A stretch of DNA of 23,922 nt, from assembly GCA_937898715.1 (NCBI GenBank), contig CALEKA010000050.1, forward strand, positions 1 to 23,922, read 5' to 3'. Below, one piece after another: positions 7,358-14,907 of this stretch (its first letter is position 1; each line of letters opens with the position of its first letter). A program made the translations under genes and the position numbers. The notes beneath the pieces were generated by a model. That model made no database searches, was not told where the DNA came from, and worked only from the letters and a program-made list of their open reading frames with translations. The DNA is from an uncultured Prevotella sp. (GTDB lineage: Bacteria; Bacteroidota; Bacteroidia; Bacteroidales; Bacteroidaceae).

Positions 7358-10327
7358 ATGAAACCACTCCCTGTCACCACCAATAGACTTTTCTTGCGCG
7401 ATACGCCTTTTGCATCGCTGATGAACAAGCGCGTGTTCAACGTGCTACTAATTGCAACGCCCTACGATGCATTCATGCTTGAAGACGATGGCCGTGTAGA
7501 CGAACAGATATTCAATGAATATACGTCGCTCAACCTCCGCTATCCACCTCGATTCACGCAAGTAACGAGCGAGAAAGATGCACTCAAGCTCCTCTCCGAT
7601 CGTCACTTTGAGCTCATCATCGTCATGCCCAACCTGACAAATGCCAACACTTTCAGCGCAGCCAACCATATCAAGTCTCTCTATCCCGACACACCCATCG
7701 TAGTGCTTACTCCTTTCTCCAAAGAGGTAAGCAAGCGATTAGCTAATACGGACTTGACGCATATAGACTACGTATTCTCATGGCTTGGCAATGCCGAACT
7801 GCTGCTGGCCATTATCAAGTTGATCGAAGACCGTCTCAATGCGCCTCACGATGTGTCCGAAGTGGGCGTACAGACCATTCTCTTGGTGGAGGATAGCATT
7901 CGCTTTTATTCTTCTGCCCTTCCCCTGCTCTACCACCTGGTGTTGCAACAAAGCAGAGAGTTTTCAAAAGAAGCGCTCAACGATCACCTGAAGACCTTGC
8001 GCATGCGCGGTCGCCCCAAGATCATGCTCGCCCGAAGCTACGAAGAGGCCATGCAGATATGCCATGACTATGCCGACAACATGCTTGGCGTCATCTCCGA
8101 CATCAGTTTTACGCGCGAAGGAGAGAAAGATGCTCAATCTGGCATTCGACTGGCTCAACAGCTGCAAGCAGTCCATCCTCACCTACCCATCATTCTTGAG
8201 TCGAGCGATGAAAGTGGTAAGTGCTATGCAGAGGCGCTTGGTCTCCCCTTCATCCAGAAGCGTACCAAGAGTTATCCTCAGGATTTGGAACGAGAAGTCA
8301 TGCTCCACTTCGGCTTTGGCGACTTCGTCGTGACCGACCCTCACACCCATGAGCAACTATTCCGCATACGCAATCTCAAGGAATTGCAAGACTTTCTGCC
8401 ACGCATCCCCGACGAGGTGCTTTTCCACCACCTGTGCAACAACCATATTTCGCGATTTCTCTACTCTCGCGCCATCTTTCCACCAGCAGAGATTCTCCGC
8501 ATGCACGACGCACAGCAGTATCGCAACATGGATGAAGCTCGTACCTTCATCCTCCAACTCATAGCTGCTTATCGGCAGATGAAGAACGGGGGCGTTGTTG
8601 CCGTTTATCAGAAAGATCGATTCGATCAGTTCGGCCAGTTTGCCCGCATAGGCAATGGTTCTATGGGCGGAAAGGGACGTGGCCTGGCATTTATTCACAA
8701 TTGCTTATGGCGTGAGGGCGTCAGTACTGAAAACGAGCATTTCCACGTCAGATTGCCCAAGACAGTGGTCCTCTGCACCGACGTGTTCGACCGCTTTATG
8801 GCTCACAACGAGCTTTACCCCATCGCCCTCAGTTCATCCACTGATGAAGAGATATTGCAAGCATTCCTGCGGGGCACACTCGATTCTGATACACTTGACG
8901 ACCTGCTCCACCTACTCAGTAGCAATAGCGGTTCACCCATAGCAGTCCGATCATCAAGTCTACTTGAAGACTCTCATTATCAACCCTTTGCTGGAGTCTA
9001 CTCCACCTATATGGTGCCACGTTCTCACAATCCACAAGAAACCTTGCTCCACGTGCAAGCGGCCATCAAAGCGGTCTATGCCTCTGTGTTCTATCGAAAC
9101 AGCAAGAACTATCTCTCTGCCACTCAGAATCTCATTGACCAAGAGAAGATGGCCATCGTGCTACAAGAAGTAGTGGGCACAGCGCATGCCGATGGGCTAT
9201 ACTATCCTACGCTTTCGGGTGTTGCTCAATCGGTCAATTACTACCCTTCGGGCAAGCAACGGGCAGAAGATGGCGTGCTCACTTTAGCTGTGGGACTGGG
9301 CAAACAGATCGTTGATGGTGGAAAATCCTTACGATTCTCGCCCGCCTTTCCCAAGCACCAGATGCAACTCTCTGATCCACAGACAGCCATTCGCGAAACG
9401 CAATCTGCCTTTTGGGCGGTCGATGTTCAGCAAGCTCCTTCTCTCCCGACGTGCCACGACGACACTTATCTACGCCACGTCTCCATTCAGAAGTTTCCCA
9501 CGACCGACGGAGCATGTCGCTACCTCTTCTCCACATTCGATCGTGCAAACGATCGAATGCTTTCAGGATGTTTCCCTGAGCAAGGGCGCCTAATTGCAAG
9601 TTTCTCAGCATTGCTTCAGTCAACTCAGATTCCCCTTGCATCAACCATTCAGGAACTACTCCGCATGGGGCAACGCAATATGGGACGTCCCGTTGAGATA
9701 GAATTGGCCATGCAGATGGAAGACCAATATGCCACACTATATCTCTTGCAGATCCGACCAATGGTAGATCTCACCGAAGATACGGGCTGTAATTTCTCGC
9801 TCCGCACCGATGAGCATACGCTCTTGCTCTCTGCAAGCCAAGCCTTGGGCAACGGACTGATATCCGACGTCTCTCACATTGTCTATCTGCCCGCCACCTC
9901 CTACTCTGCCAGTCAATCCCTCCGTTGGGCACAGCAATTGGCAGAGATCAACGAGCATTTTCTCCGCACCGAGCAGACTTACCTGCTCATTGGCGCAGGG
10001 CGTTGGGGAACTTCTGATGCATCGATGGGTATCCCCGTGAGCTGGTCACAGATATCGGCTGCCGCAGCCATCGTAGAGTTGCCTATATCCTCGCGCCACA
10101 TTGATGCAAGTCAAGGTTCTCACTTCTTCCATAACCTCACCTCGCTCGGCATCCCTTACCTTACGCTTTCTGAGAAAGACTTATCTTTATATAATAAGGA
10201 GTGGTTTGCTCAGCACGCAAGTGCTGATGGAGACATTCAGCAGATTGCATTAAAGAATCCCTTGCTCATAGTCGTAGATGGCAGACGGAGCCAAGCTACC
10301 ATATTCGAGACGAGTACAAAACAATAA
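7358..10327 (+). CDS. receiver-domain / PEP-synthase N-domain fusion protein
   Basis: A 989-residue PEP/pyruvate-binding-domain protein of a Bacteroidales type, often labelled phosphoenolpyruvate synthase. Residues about 25-160 look like a degenerate receiver (LIIVMPN lacks the acceptor Asp). Residues about 172-325 look like an intact receiver: Glu178-Asp179 in ILLVEDS, Asp248 in VISDISF, Ser282-Ser283, Lys301. The PPDK_N ATP-grasp-like domain follows, with a Gly-rich GSMGGKGRGLAFI from about 433, PIAVRSSSLLED near 526 and LQIRPMVD near 796. The last 185 residues form an extra unassigned domain. I see no phosphohistidine motif of the GGxTSHAA type and no PEP-binding barrel, so genuine PEP synthase activity is unlikely. 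A regulated ATP-dependent transferase or sensor is inferred. The gene sits 44 bp after the addB-like gene, probably in one transcript. Confidence 0.85.
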   Translation: MKPLPVTTNRLFLRDTPFASLMNKRVFNVLLIATPYDAFMLEDDGRVDEQIFNEYTSLNLRYPPRFTQVTSEKDALKLLSDRHFELIIVMPNLTNANTFSAANHIKSLYPDTPIVVLTPFSKEVSKRLANTDLTHIDYVFSWLGNAELLLAIIKLIEDRLNAPHDVSEVGVQTILLVEDSIRFYSSALPLLYHLVLQQSREFSKEALNDHLKTLRMRGRPKIMLARSYEEAMQICHDYADNMLGVISDISFTREGEKDAQSGIRLAQQLQAVHPHLPIILESSDESGKCYAEALGLPFIQKRTKSYPQDLEREVMLHFGFGDFVVTDPHTHEQLFRIRNLKELQDFLPRIPDEVLFHHLCNNHISRFLYSRAIFPPAEILRMHDAQQYRNMDEARTFILQLIAAYRQMKNGGVVAVYQKDRFDQFGQFARIGNGSMGGKGRGLAFIHNCLWREGVSTENEHFHVRLPKTVVLCTDVFDRFMAHNELYPIALSSSTDEEILQAFLRGTLDSDTLDDLLHLLSSNSGSPIAVRSSSLLEDSHYQPFAGVYSTYMVPRSHNPQETLLHVQAAIKAVYASVFYRNSKNYLSATQNLIDQEKMAIVLQEVVGTAHADGLYYPTLSGVAQSVNYYPSGKQRAEDGVLTLAVGLGKQIVDGGKSLRFSPAFPKHQMQLSDPQTAIRETQSAFWAVDVQQAPSLPTCHDDTYLRHVSIQKFPTTDGACRYLFSTFDRANDRMLSGCFPEQGRLIASFSALLQSTQIPLASTIQELLRMGQRNMGRPVEIELAMQMEDQYATLYLLQIRPMVDLTEDTGCNFSLRTDEHTLLLSASQALGNGLISDVSHIVYLPATSYSASQSLRWAQQLAEINEHFLRTEQTYLLIGAGRWGTSDASMGIPVSWSQISAAAAIVELPISSRHIDASQGSHFFHNLTSLGIPYLTLSEKDLSLYNKEWFAQHASADGDIQQIALKNPLLIVVDGRRSQATIFETSTKQ

Positions 10328-10359
10328 AACTTTATATTACCCCTTAAAACCATCCAACC

Positions 10360-10794
10360 ATGCCCAAAAGAAAGTACACTTCCATTCCTCCCAACTATCC
10401 CGCGTGCATACATAAGGACTGCCCCTTGGCTGAGACATGCTTGCATCAAATCGTCTACGGCGAACTACTCAAAGTCTACGATTATCTGCAAATAGTAAAC
10501 CCCATACAATGCACGAAAAAAGAAGGATGTACATTCTACAGAAGTCACAACCCCATAATCTACGCCAAAGGATTCATTCAAATGCAGAAACGCATGTATC
10601 CCGACCAGTACAACCGTTTCATGTCCCTTTGCATCAAGCATTGGGGCAGAACTTCATACTATGAACGCCGTAGGGGAGACAGCCTACTCTCACCCTCAGA
10701 TCAAACCTTCGTAATAAGCGTGTTAAAGAAAGTGGGAATCACAGAAGAACTGAAGTTTGATAGTTACGAAGAAAGCCTCAATTGGTACGACTAA
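10360..10794 (+). CDS. Cys-rich DUF6078-type protein of unknown function
   Basis: A 144-residue protein resembling the DUF6078 family of Bacteroidales; I do not know a function for it. It has Cys16, Cys21 and Cys27 in an N-terminal cluster, Cys51 and Cys57 in a second, then Cys91 and His94. That spacing suggests metal or iron-sulfur binding, but this is not demonstrated. It is soluble and basic in the middle (YYERRRGD), with no signal peptide or membrane segment. The gene begins 32 bp after the receiver/PPDK_N gene and is likely the last of the addAB run. It is followed by the 22-bp repeat array rather than an obvious T-tract terminator. Family naming is from pattern recognition only. Confidence 0.75.
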   Translation: MPKRKYTSIPPNYPACIHKDCPLAETCLHQIVYGELLKVYDYLQIVNPIQCTKKEGCTFYRSHNPIIYAKGFIQMQKRMYPDQYNRFMSLCIKHWGRTSYYERRRGDSLLSPSDQTFVISVLKKVGITEELKFDSYEESLNWYD

Positions 10795-10842
10795 CATACT
10801 CGGCCCAAGCCTATCAATGAGACTAACGCCCGAAGGCATGCC

Positions 10843-10930
10843 AGTACACCACCCAACGTACTTGAGTACACCGCCCGACGTACTTGAGTACACTGCCCGG
10901 CGTACTGAAGTACGCCGCCCGACGTACTGA
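10843..10930. repeat. four tandem 22-bp units with nested dyads
   Basis: Four contiguous units of exactly 22 bp start at 10843, 10865, 10887 and 10909. Each begins AGTAC and ends with GTACTTG or GTACTGA, around a CCCG core. Each unit can pair AGTAC with its own GTACT, and each GTACT can also pair with the next unit's AGTAC around a 2-nt spacer or as GTAC-(4 nt)-GTAC. Units 2 to 4 differ at only a few positions and unit 1 is the most divergent. The period is close to two turns of B-DNA. It lies 48 bp past the last gene of the addAB run. Confidence 0.9.
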
Positions 10931-11072
10931 CACGTTGACTTTAACTGAAAATACTTTACACCAGAATTTTATTTTTTACTAAAAAACTTTACAGCCCACA
11001 GCACTTCATCCTAGAAAACTATACACTGAAGTAGGCTATAAATATTGTCATCTCTGCATGAATCTTTTTTGC

Positions 11073-11104
11073 AAACAATTAGTTCTGTAAACGATTAGTT
11101 CTGT
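11073..11104. repeat. 16-bp tandem direct duplication
   Basis: AAACAATTAGTTCTGT (11073-11088) is followed immediately by AAACGATTAGTTCTGT (11089-11104), with a single A/G difference. It abuts the first GC-rich motif at 11111. It may be a recent slippage duplication or a target-site-like scar. Confidence 0.85.
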
Positions 11105-11110
11105 ATGGGC

Positions 11111-11278
11111 AACGCGTCCCGCGTCGACATCATTAGCACACTTCAAGTCTATCAAAGCTTACTGAGAGCGACGCGTCCTCACATCGGCATCGTCTGCAAG
11201 CAACAGTTTTCTCCACTTCCTATGGAGCTATTCCTTGAATTGCGAATGATGCCGACGCGAGGACGCGTCGCTCTCAGT
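11111..11278. repeat. three related GC-rich motifs, two in inverted orientation
   Basis: Motif copies share ACGCGTCC, GCGTCG and CATCATT-like elements. They lie at 11111-11137 (plus, one base shorter), 11161-11191 (plus) and 11248-11278 (minus). The last two are 31-bp arms of an inverted repeat with 29 of 31 positions complementary and a 56-bp loop. In a minus-strand transcript both mismatches become G-U pairs, so the stem would be continuous in mutS2 read-through RNA. There is no T-tract. Possible identities are an intergenic repeat family, a MITE remnant or an RNA 3'-end structure. Confidence 0.8.
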
Positions 11279-11330
11279 ATAGGCTGAATACACTCTCAGC
11301 CAAAAAGTTCTACGGATGTGTCCGCACGAT

Positions 11331-13967
11331 TTATGCAAGTTCTACCACCGTGATGCCTGCTCCACCAAACTGTACGTGTTCATCGTGGAAGGTGCACACA
11401 CCAGGTACAGTCTTCAGATAGTTTCTGACTAACTCACGCAGCGCACCTGTTCCCGTACCATGAAGGATGCGTACACGCGACTGCTCTAACTGAATAGCAT
11501 CGTCGATGAAATAAGATACAGCTGTGAGAGCTTCGTCCACATGCATGCCTCGAATGTCGATTTCGGGACGGAAGTGGAGTTTCTTCTCGTGCATTGCATC
11601 ACGCGTTTCCTTACTTACGAAGGTAGCCGCTGCGCCCATAGCGGGAGCTGTCTCACGGGGAGCTTCAGCTAATTCAAGACGCTTGATGGGAACCTGCGTA
11701 TACATCATGCCAAAGAGCACCTTGGCCGTGCGTCCAGCAATTTCTTCAACCTTTCCCACAGACGTCTGGCCCTGTATGCGCACATAGCTTCCCACAGATA
11801 GCGTGCCATCAGTCTTAGCTTGCGAAGAAGATGCCGATGGCGATCCGCTACGTACACCACGGAGCTTAGCCGCAGCAGCTTCCTGACTTGCCGCATTGCG
11901 AGCCTTTGCGCTTTCTCCTCCTTGATCACGACGCTGCTGACGACGCTGAATCATGGCTATTTTGCGAGCTATACGATCCTGCTCATCCGTATTTTCTTCC
12001 AAATGCGCCTTAAAGTCAGCGAGTTCACTACGTGCCTCACGTGTCTTCTCCTTTTCTGCTTGTGCTTCACGAATCGAACGGATGGTATTCTCAATCTTGG
12101 CATTCGACTCGTCGAGCAAATGCTTGGCATCGGCCTTGGCTTGAGCCATCACTTGCTTGCGCTCTTGCTGAAAATCGGTCATCTCGCGCTCGTACTTGGC
12201 GATGGTATCCTCCAATTGCTGCTCGCGAAGGCGAATGTTACGACGCTTGTTTTCCCAATATACCTTATCGCGTACGATGTCCTGCACGTACTTATCGCTC
12301 ATCACATAGTCTTTGCCCACAAGGCGTGTGGCATAGTCTATCACGTCGGACGGAATGCCCATCTTGCGAGCTATTTCTATGGCAAACGAACTTCCTGGAT
12401 TGCCAATCCTGAGCAAAAACAATGGACGCATATTGGCGCTATCGTAGAGCATGGCTCCATTGACGACGGACTGATTCTGCTCAGCAAAATGCTTCAGATT
12501 CTGATAGTGCGTCGTGATGATACCAAAGTTGAGATTGCTCACGAAGCGTTTCATAATAGCTTGAGCCAGCGCACCACCAATCTGAGGCTCAGTACCTCCA
12601 CCAAACTCGTCAATAAGCAATAGGCTCTTCGGTCCTGCATGCTGCATCATCATCTTCATGTTCATGAGATGCGAAGAATAGGTGGAGAGGTCGTTCTCGA
12701 TGCTTTGTTCATCGCCTATATCAATCATGATATCACTGAACACGCCCGGACGCGAACTCTCGTCAGCAGGAACGGGCATACCGCATTGCAGCATATACTG
12801 AAGCAAACCTACCGTTTTCAAGCAGACTGACTTACCGCCTGCATTAGGGCCAGAAATAAGCAAGATGCGCTGCCCACGGCGAAGGCTTACGTCGAGCGGT
12901 ATGATCTTTCCGCCATGACGAGCCAATGACTGCTGCAACAGCGGATGGCGTGCCTTCAACCAGTCTATACGTGGATGACTATCTATTTGCAGTACCACAG
13001 CTCCGATACTCTCGGAAAAGATGGTCAATGCACGCAAGTAGTCCACGTGTGCCAGAAAGTATAATGAATCAAGCAGTTGGGGAATATGCGGACGAATCTC
13101 TGCCGTCAGTTCTTGGAGGATACGAATCACTTCACGACGTTCTGCTGCTCGAAGCGTGCGAATCTTGTTGTTAGCATCCACTACCGCAGCCGGCTCAATA
13201 AACACGGTCTTACCCGTAGCACTTTCATCATGAACGATACCCTTAATCTTGCGTTTTAAAGCAGGAGCAACGGGTATCACCAATCGGCCATCGCGCAAGG
13301 TGGGAGTAACATCGCGATCAATATAGCCCGAAGCCTGTGCTTCGGTGATAATAGAGCGAAGGCTATGGGAAATGCCACGAATGGTCAACTCTATCTGATG
13401 ACGCAAGGAGAGGAGTTCGCTCGAAGCCGTATCCTTGACCTTACCATACTTATTGAGCACTTCGTCTATACGCCTTACGATGTTGGGAAAGACCATTACA
13501 TCGGCCGCCATGCGCCCTAAGGCAGGATACTTATAATGCTTCTCAGCGGCAACGCCATTTTCTGGTTCGAGACTACCCGAGTCAGATGAAAGAGGAAAAG
13601 ATTCGGCATTGTCGTCGTCTTCATCATCCGATTTCGTAAAAAGATTGACGTAAGCTACAACCGAAGCTGCCGAACGCTTCAGATTAAACAAATCGAGTTC
13701 TTCCATATAGGTGCGCTCTGGACGAACACGAAGCAAAGGCTCTCTAACATCGAAAAATTCGCTTTCTACTTCATCCTCTGCACTTTCCATGAAATGCTTA
13801 AACTCACGAGCCTCGTCAAGTGCTTGCTTCACATCGCTTTCTTGCTCCATAAAGTGAAGCTGCTTGTCAACCCATTCCGTTCCCAACGTTGACATACAAC
13901 GTCCTTTCAGCAAGGTCCGTATTTCCGTAAAACCTATCTTACGCTCAAAATTTTCGGGATAAATCAT
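11331..13967 (-). CDS. mutS2: MutS2 ATPase with C-terminal Smr domain
   Basis: An 878-residue MutS2-family protein. MutS2 lacks the mismatch-recognition domains of MutS; it acts on branched or recombination DNA and, in some bacteria, on collided ribosomes. Visible order: core/lever region, Walker A GPNAGGKS at 373-380, Walker B LLLIDEFGGGTEP with Asp453-Glu454, a long charged coiled coil at about 545-675, a KOW-like beta segment (LSVGSYVRIQGQ) at about 705-750, and an Smr domain at about 798-878 with DIRGMHVDEA (Asp804) and HGTGTG (His836). Residues about 112-140 are an unusually acidic, Ser-rich insertion in the N-terminal part. A linker rich in Ser and Ala precedes the KOW-like segment. The gene is transcribed alone, divergently from hpt, and has a probable short leader. 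Confidence 0.97.
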   Translation of the reverse strand: MIYPENFERKIGFTEIRTLLKGRCMSTLGTEWVDKQLHFMEQESDVKQALDEAREFKHFMESAEDEVESEFFDVREPLLRVRPERTYMEELDLFNLKRSAASVVAYVNLFTKSDDEDDDNAESFPLSSDSGSLEPENGVAAEKHYKYPALGRMAADVMVFPNIVRRIDEVLNKYGKVKDTASSELLSLRHQIELTIRGISHSLRSIITEAQASGYIDRDVTPTLRDGRLVIPVAPALKRKIKGIVHDESATGKTVFIEPAAVVDANNKIRTLRAAERREVIRILQELTAEIRPHIPQLLDSLYFLAHVDYLRALTIFSESIGAVVLQIDSHPRIDWLKARHPLLQQSLARHGGKIIPLDVSLRRGQRILLISGPNAGGKSVCLKTVGLLQYMLQCGMPVPADESSRPGVFSDIMIDIGDEQSIENDLSTYSSHLMNMKMMMQHAGPKSLLLIDEFGGGTEPQIGGALAQAIMKRFVSNLNFGIITTHYQNLKHFAEQNQSVVNGAMLYDSANMRPLFLLRIGNPGSSFAIEIARKMGIPSDVIDYATRLVGKDYVMSDKYVQDIVRDKVYWENKRRNIRLREQQLEDTIAKYEREMTDFQQERKQVMAQAKADAKHLLDESNAKIENTIRSIREAQAEKEKTREARSELADFKAHLEENTDEQDRIARKIAMIQRRQQRRDQGGESAKARNAASQEAAAAKLRGVRSGSPSASSSQAKTDGTLSVGSYVRIQGQTSVGKVEEIAGRTAKVLFGMMYTQVPIKRLELAEAPRETAPAMGAAATFVSKETRDAMHEKKLHFRPEIDIRGMHVDEALTAVSYFIDDAIQLEQSRVRILHGTGTGALRELVRNYLKTVPGVCTFHDEHVQFGGAGITVVELA

Positions 13968-13980
13968 CTATCTTATACTA

Positions 13981-14016
13981 TTTGAGTGCAAAATTACGAA
14001 AAAAATCGTACTTTTG
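13981..14016 (+). promoter_or_regulatory. promoter-like elements for hpt
   Basis: TACTTTTG (14009-14016) matches the -7 consensus exactly. TTTG at 13981-13984 could serve as the -33 box but is 24 bp away, slightly longer than the usual 19-21. The element overlaps the span used by the mutS2 box on the other strand. The inferred hpt leader is about 120 nt. Confidence 0.4.
13989..13996 (-). promoter_or_regulatory. -7 box for mutS2
   Basis: The minus strand reads TAATTTTG here, an exact match to TAnnTTTG. It lies 21 bp upstream of the mutS2 start codon and implies a leader of only about 15 nt. No convincing -33 TTTG was found at the usual distance, so confidence is limited. Confidence 0.4.
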
Positions 14017-14145
14017 CAGATATTTAGAAGCGAGTGTAAGGCAGCAGCCACTAAGCTCTACCCTATTCCTTCCCTTATTAAGAGGTGCGCGATAGTCATT
14101 AAGACTCGTGCCTATCCATAACCAAGCATTGTTATAACTGCACAC

Positions 14146-14682
14146 ATGGAAAAGATTACGGTACGCGACCGACAATTCACGGTATCTATTCCCGAAACAG
14201 ACATTCTCAAGCGCGTAGCAGAAGTTGCTGCACAAATCAGTGAAGACTTGAAAGGACAAAAGCCCCTGTTCTTAGCCGTCTTGAATGGCTCGTTCATGTT
14301 TGCCGCCGACCTCTTGCGCGGCATCAACACTCCTTGCGAGATTTCATTCGTTCGTATGGCATCCTATGAGGGCACATCATCTACAGGCCAAGTAAAGCAA
14401 CTTTTGGGCTTGAAAGAGGATATCAAAGATCGCACAGTCGTGATTGTAGAAGACATCATCGACTCAGGCTTGACAATGAAGAATCTGCTTGAGCTCCTGC
14501 AAGCAAAAGGCCCAAAGGATATCCGTATTGCATCCTTACTCGTTAAGCCAGGCAACTTGAAAGTAGATCTTGACATCCCCTACTGCTGTTTCAAGATTCC
14601 CAACGACTTCATTGTGGGCTATGGTCTTGACTATGATGGCGAAGGACGCAACTTGCGCGACATCTACACCGTAACGGAGTAG
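14146..14682 (+). CDS. hpt: hypoxanthine phosphoribosyltransferase
   Basis: A 178-residue type I phosphoribosyltransferase that converts hypoxanthine (and probably guanine) plus PRPP to IMP or GMP in purine salvage. The PRPP-binding motif VVIVEDIIDSGLTM has Glu102-Asp103 and Asp106. The flexible-loop region MASYEGTSSTGQ and the C-terminal base-contact segment FKIPNDFIVGYGLDYDGEGRNL are typical of bacterial Hpt. Length is standard. It is cytoplasmic with no signal peptide. It heads the hpt-adk-obgE-pgeF string, in an order I recall from other Bacteroidales, but a 225-bp repeat-bearing spacer separates it from adk, so they may not share one transcript. Confidence 0.96.
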   Translation: MEKITVRDRQFTVSIPETDILKRVAEVAAQISEDLKGQKPLFLAVLNGSFMFAADLLRGINTPCEISFVRMASYEGTSSTGQVKQLLGLKEDIKDRTVVIVEDIIDSGLTMKNLLELLQAKGPKDIRIASLLVKPGNLKVDLDIPYCCFKIPNDFIVGYGLDYDGEGRNLRDIYTVTE

Positions 14683-14712
14683 AGAAGCTAAATGAGTTTA
14701 GTAAGTTTAGGC

Positions 14713-14808
14713 ATACACCATTAATATATATAGCGTCTATACCTATCATATAAATGAGCGTATACGACGTCGTACCAAATACACCATTAATATATATAGC
14801 GTCTATAC
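14713..14808. repeat. perfect 30-bp direct repeat flanking a palindrome
   Basis: Two identical 30-bp copies (14713-14742 and 14779-14808) contain ACACCATTAATATATATAG followed by CGTCTATAC, with a start-to-start distance of 66 bp. Between them is a perfect 12-bp palindrome, TACGACGTCGTA (14763-14774), overlapping an 8-bp palindrome, CGTATACG (14759-14766). It lies in the hpt-adk spacer (14683-14907). The block is further enclosed by a 9-bp inverted pair, ATGAGTTTA (14692-14700) and TAAACTCAT (14837-14845). The 66-bp period is a multiple of three, which makes a spurious minus-strand reading frame look repetitive. Confidence 0.92.
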
Positions 14809-14907
14809 TCATAAACAGAGATCGCTTGCGGTCGATTAAACTCATAAGGTCTCTTTCGGCCGTTTCCTCAGATTCAACACAAACAACTAAATTATACACA
14901 CAAACAA

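Larger units (their letters stand above)
10795..11330. other. repeat-rich spacer between convergent genes, 536 bp
   Basis: This stretch lies between the 3' ends of the DUF6078-type gene (plus) and mutS2 (minus). It holds, in order, four 22-bp tandem units (10843-10930), an AT-rich stretch, a 16-bp tandem duplication (11073-11104), and three related GC-rich motifs (11111-11278), two of which form a large inverted repeat. A 6-bp-stem hairpin (GGCTGA/TCAGCC, 11282-11301) lies close to the mutS2 stop. One plus-strand reading frame of 60 codons at 11105-11287 is built from the repeat sequence and is not believed to be a gene. No canonical T-tract terminator was found for either flanking gene. Confidence 0.7.

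Noticed and set aside
10843..10930. CRISPR array
   Set aside because: Units are contiguous with no unique spacers, are only 22 bp long, and no cas genes are nearby.
11105..11287. 60-codon plus-strand reading frame
   Set aside because: It is composed of the GC-rich inverted repeat arms and has no recognisable protein features.
11820..12623. 267-codon plus-strand frame inside mutS2
   Set aside because: It is antisense to a well-supported mutS2 coding sequence with intact motifs; long opposite-strand frames are expected from its codon usage.
14023..14145. Purine riboswitch in the hpt leader
   Set aside because: I see no conserved purine-aptamer core or three-way-junction pattern in the leader.
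14609..14899. Minus-strand frame with a repeated DAIYINGV segment between hpt and adk
   Set aside because: The protein repeat is just the 30-bp direct DNA repeat, whose 66-bp period is a multiple of three; the frame also overlaps the hpt 3' end.
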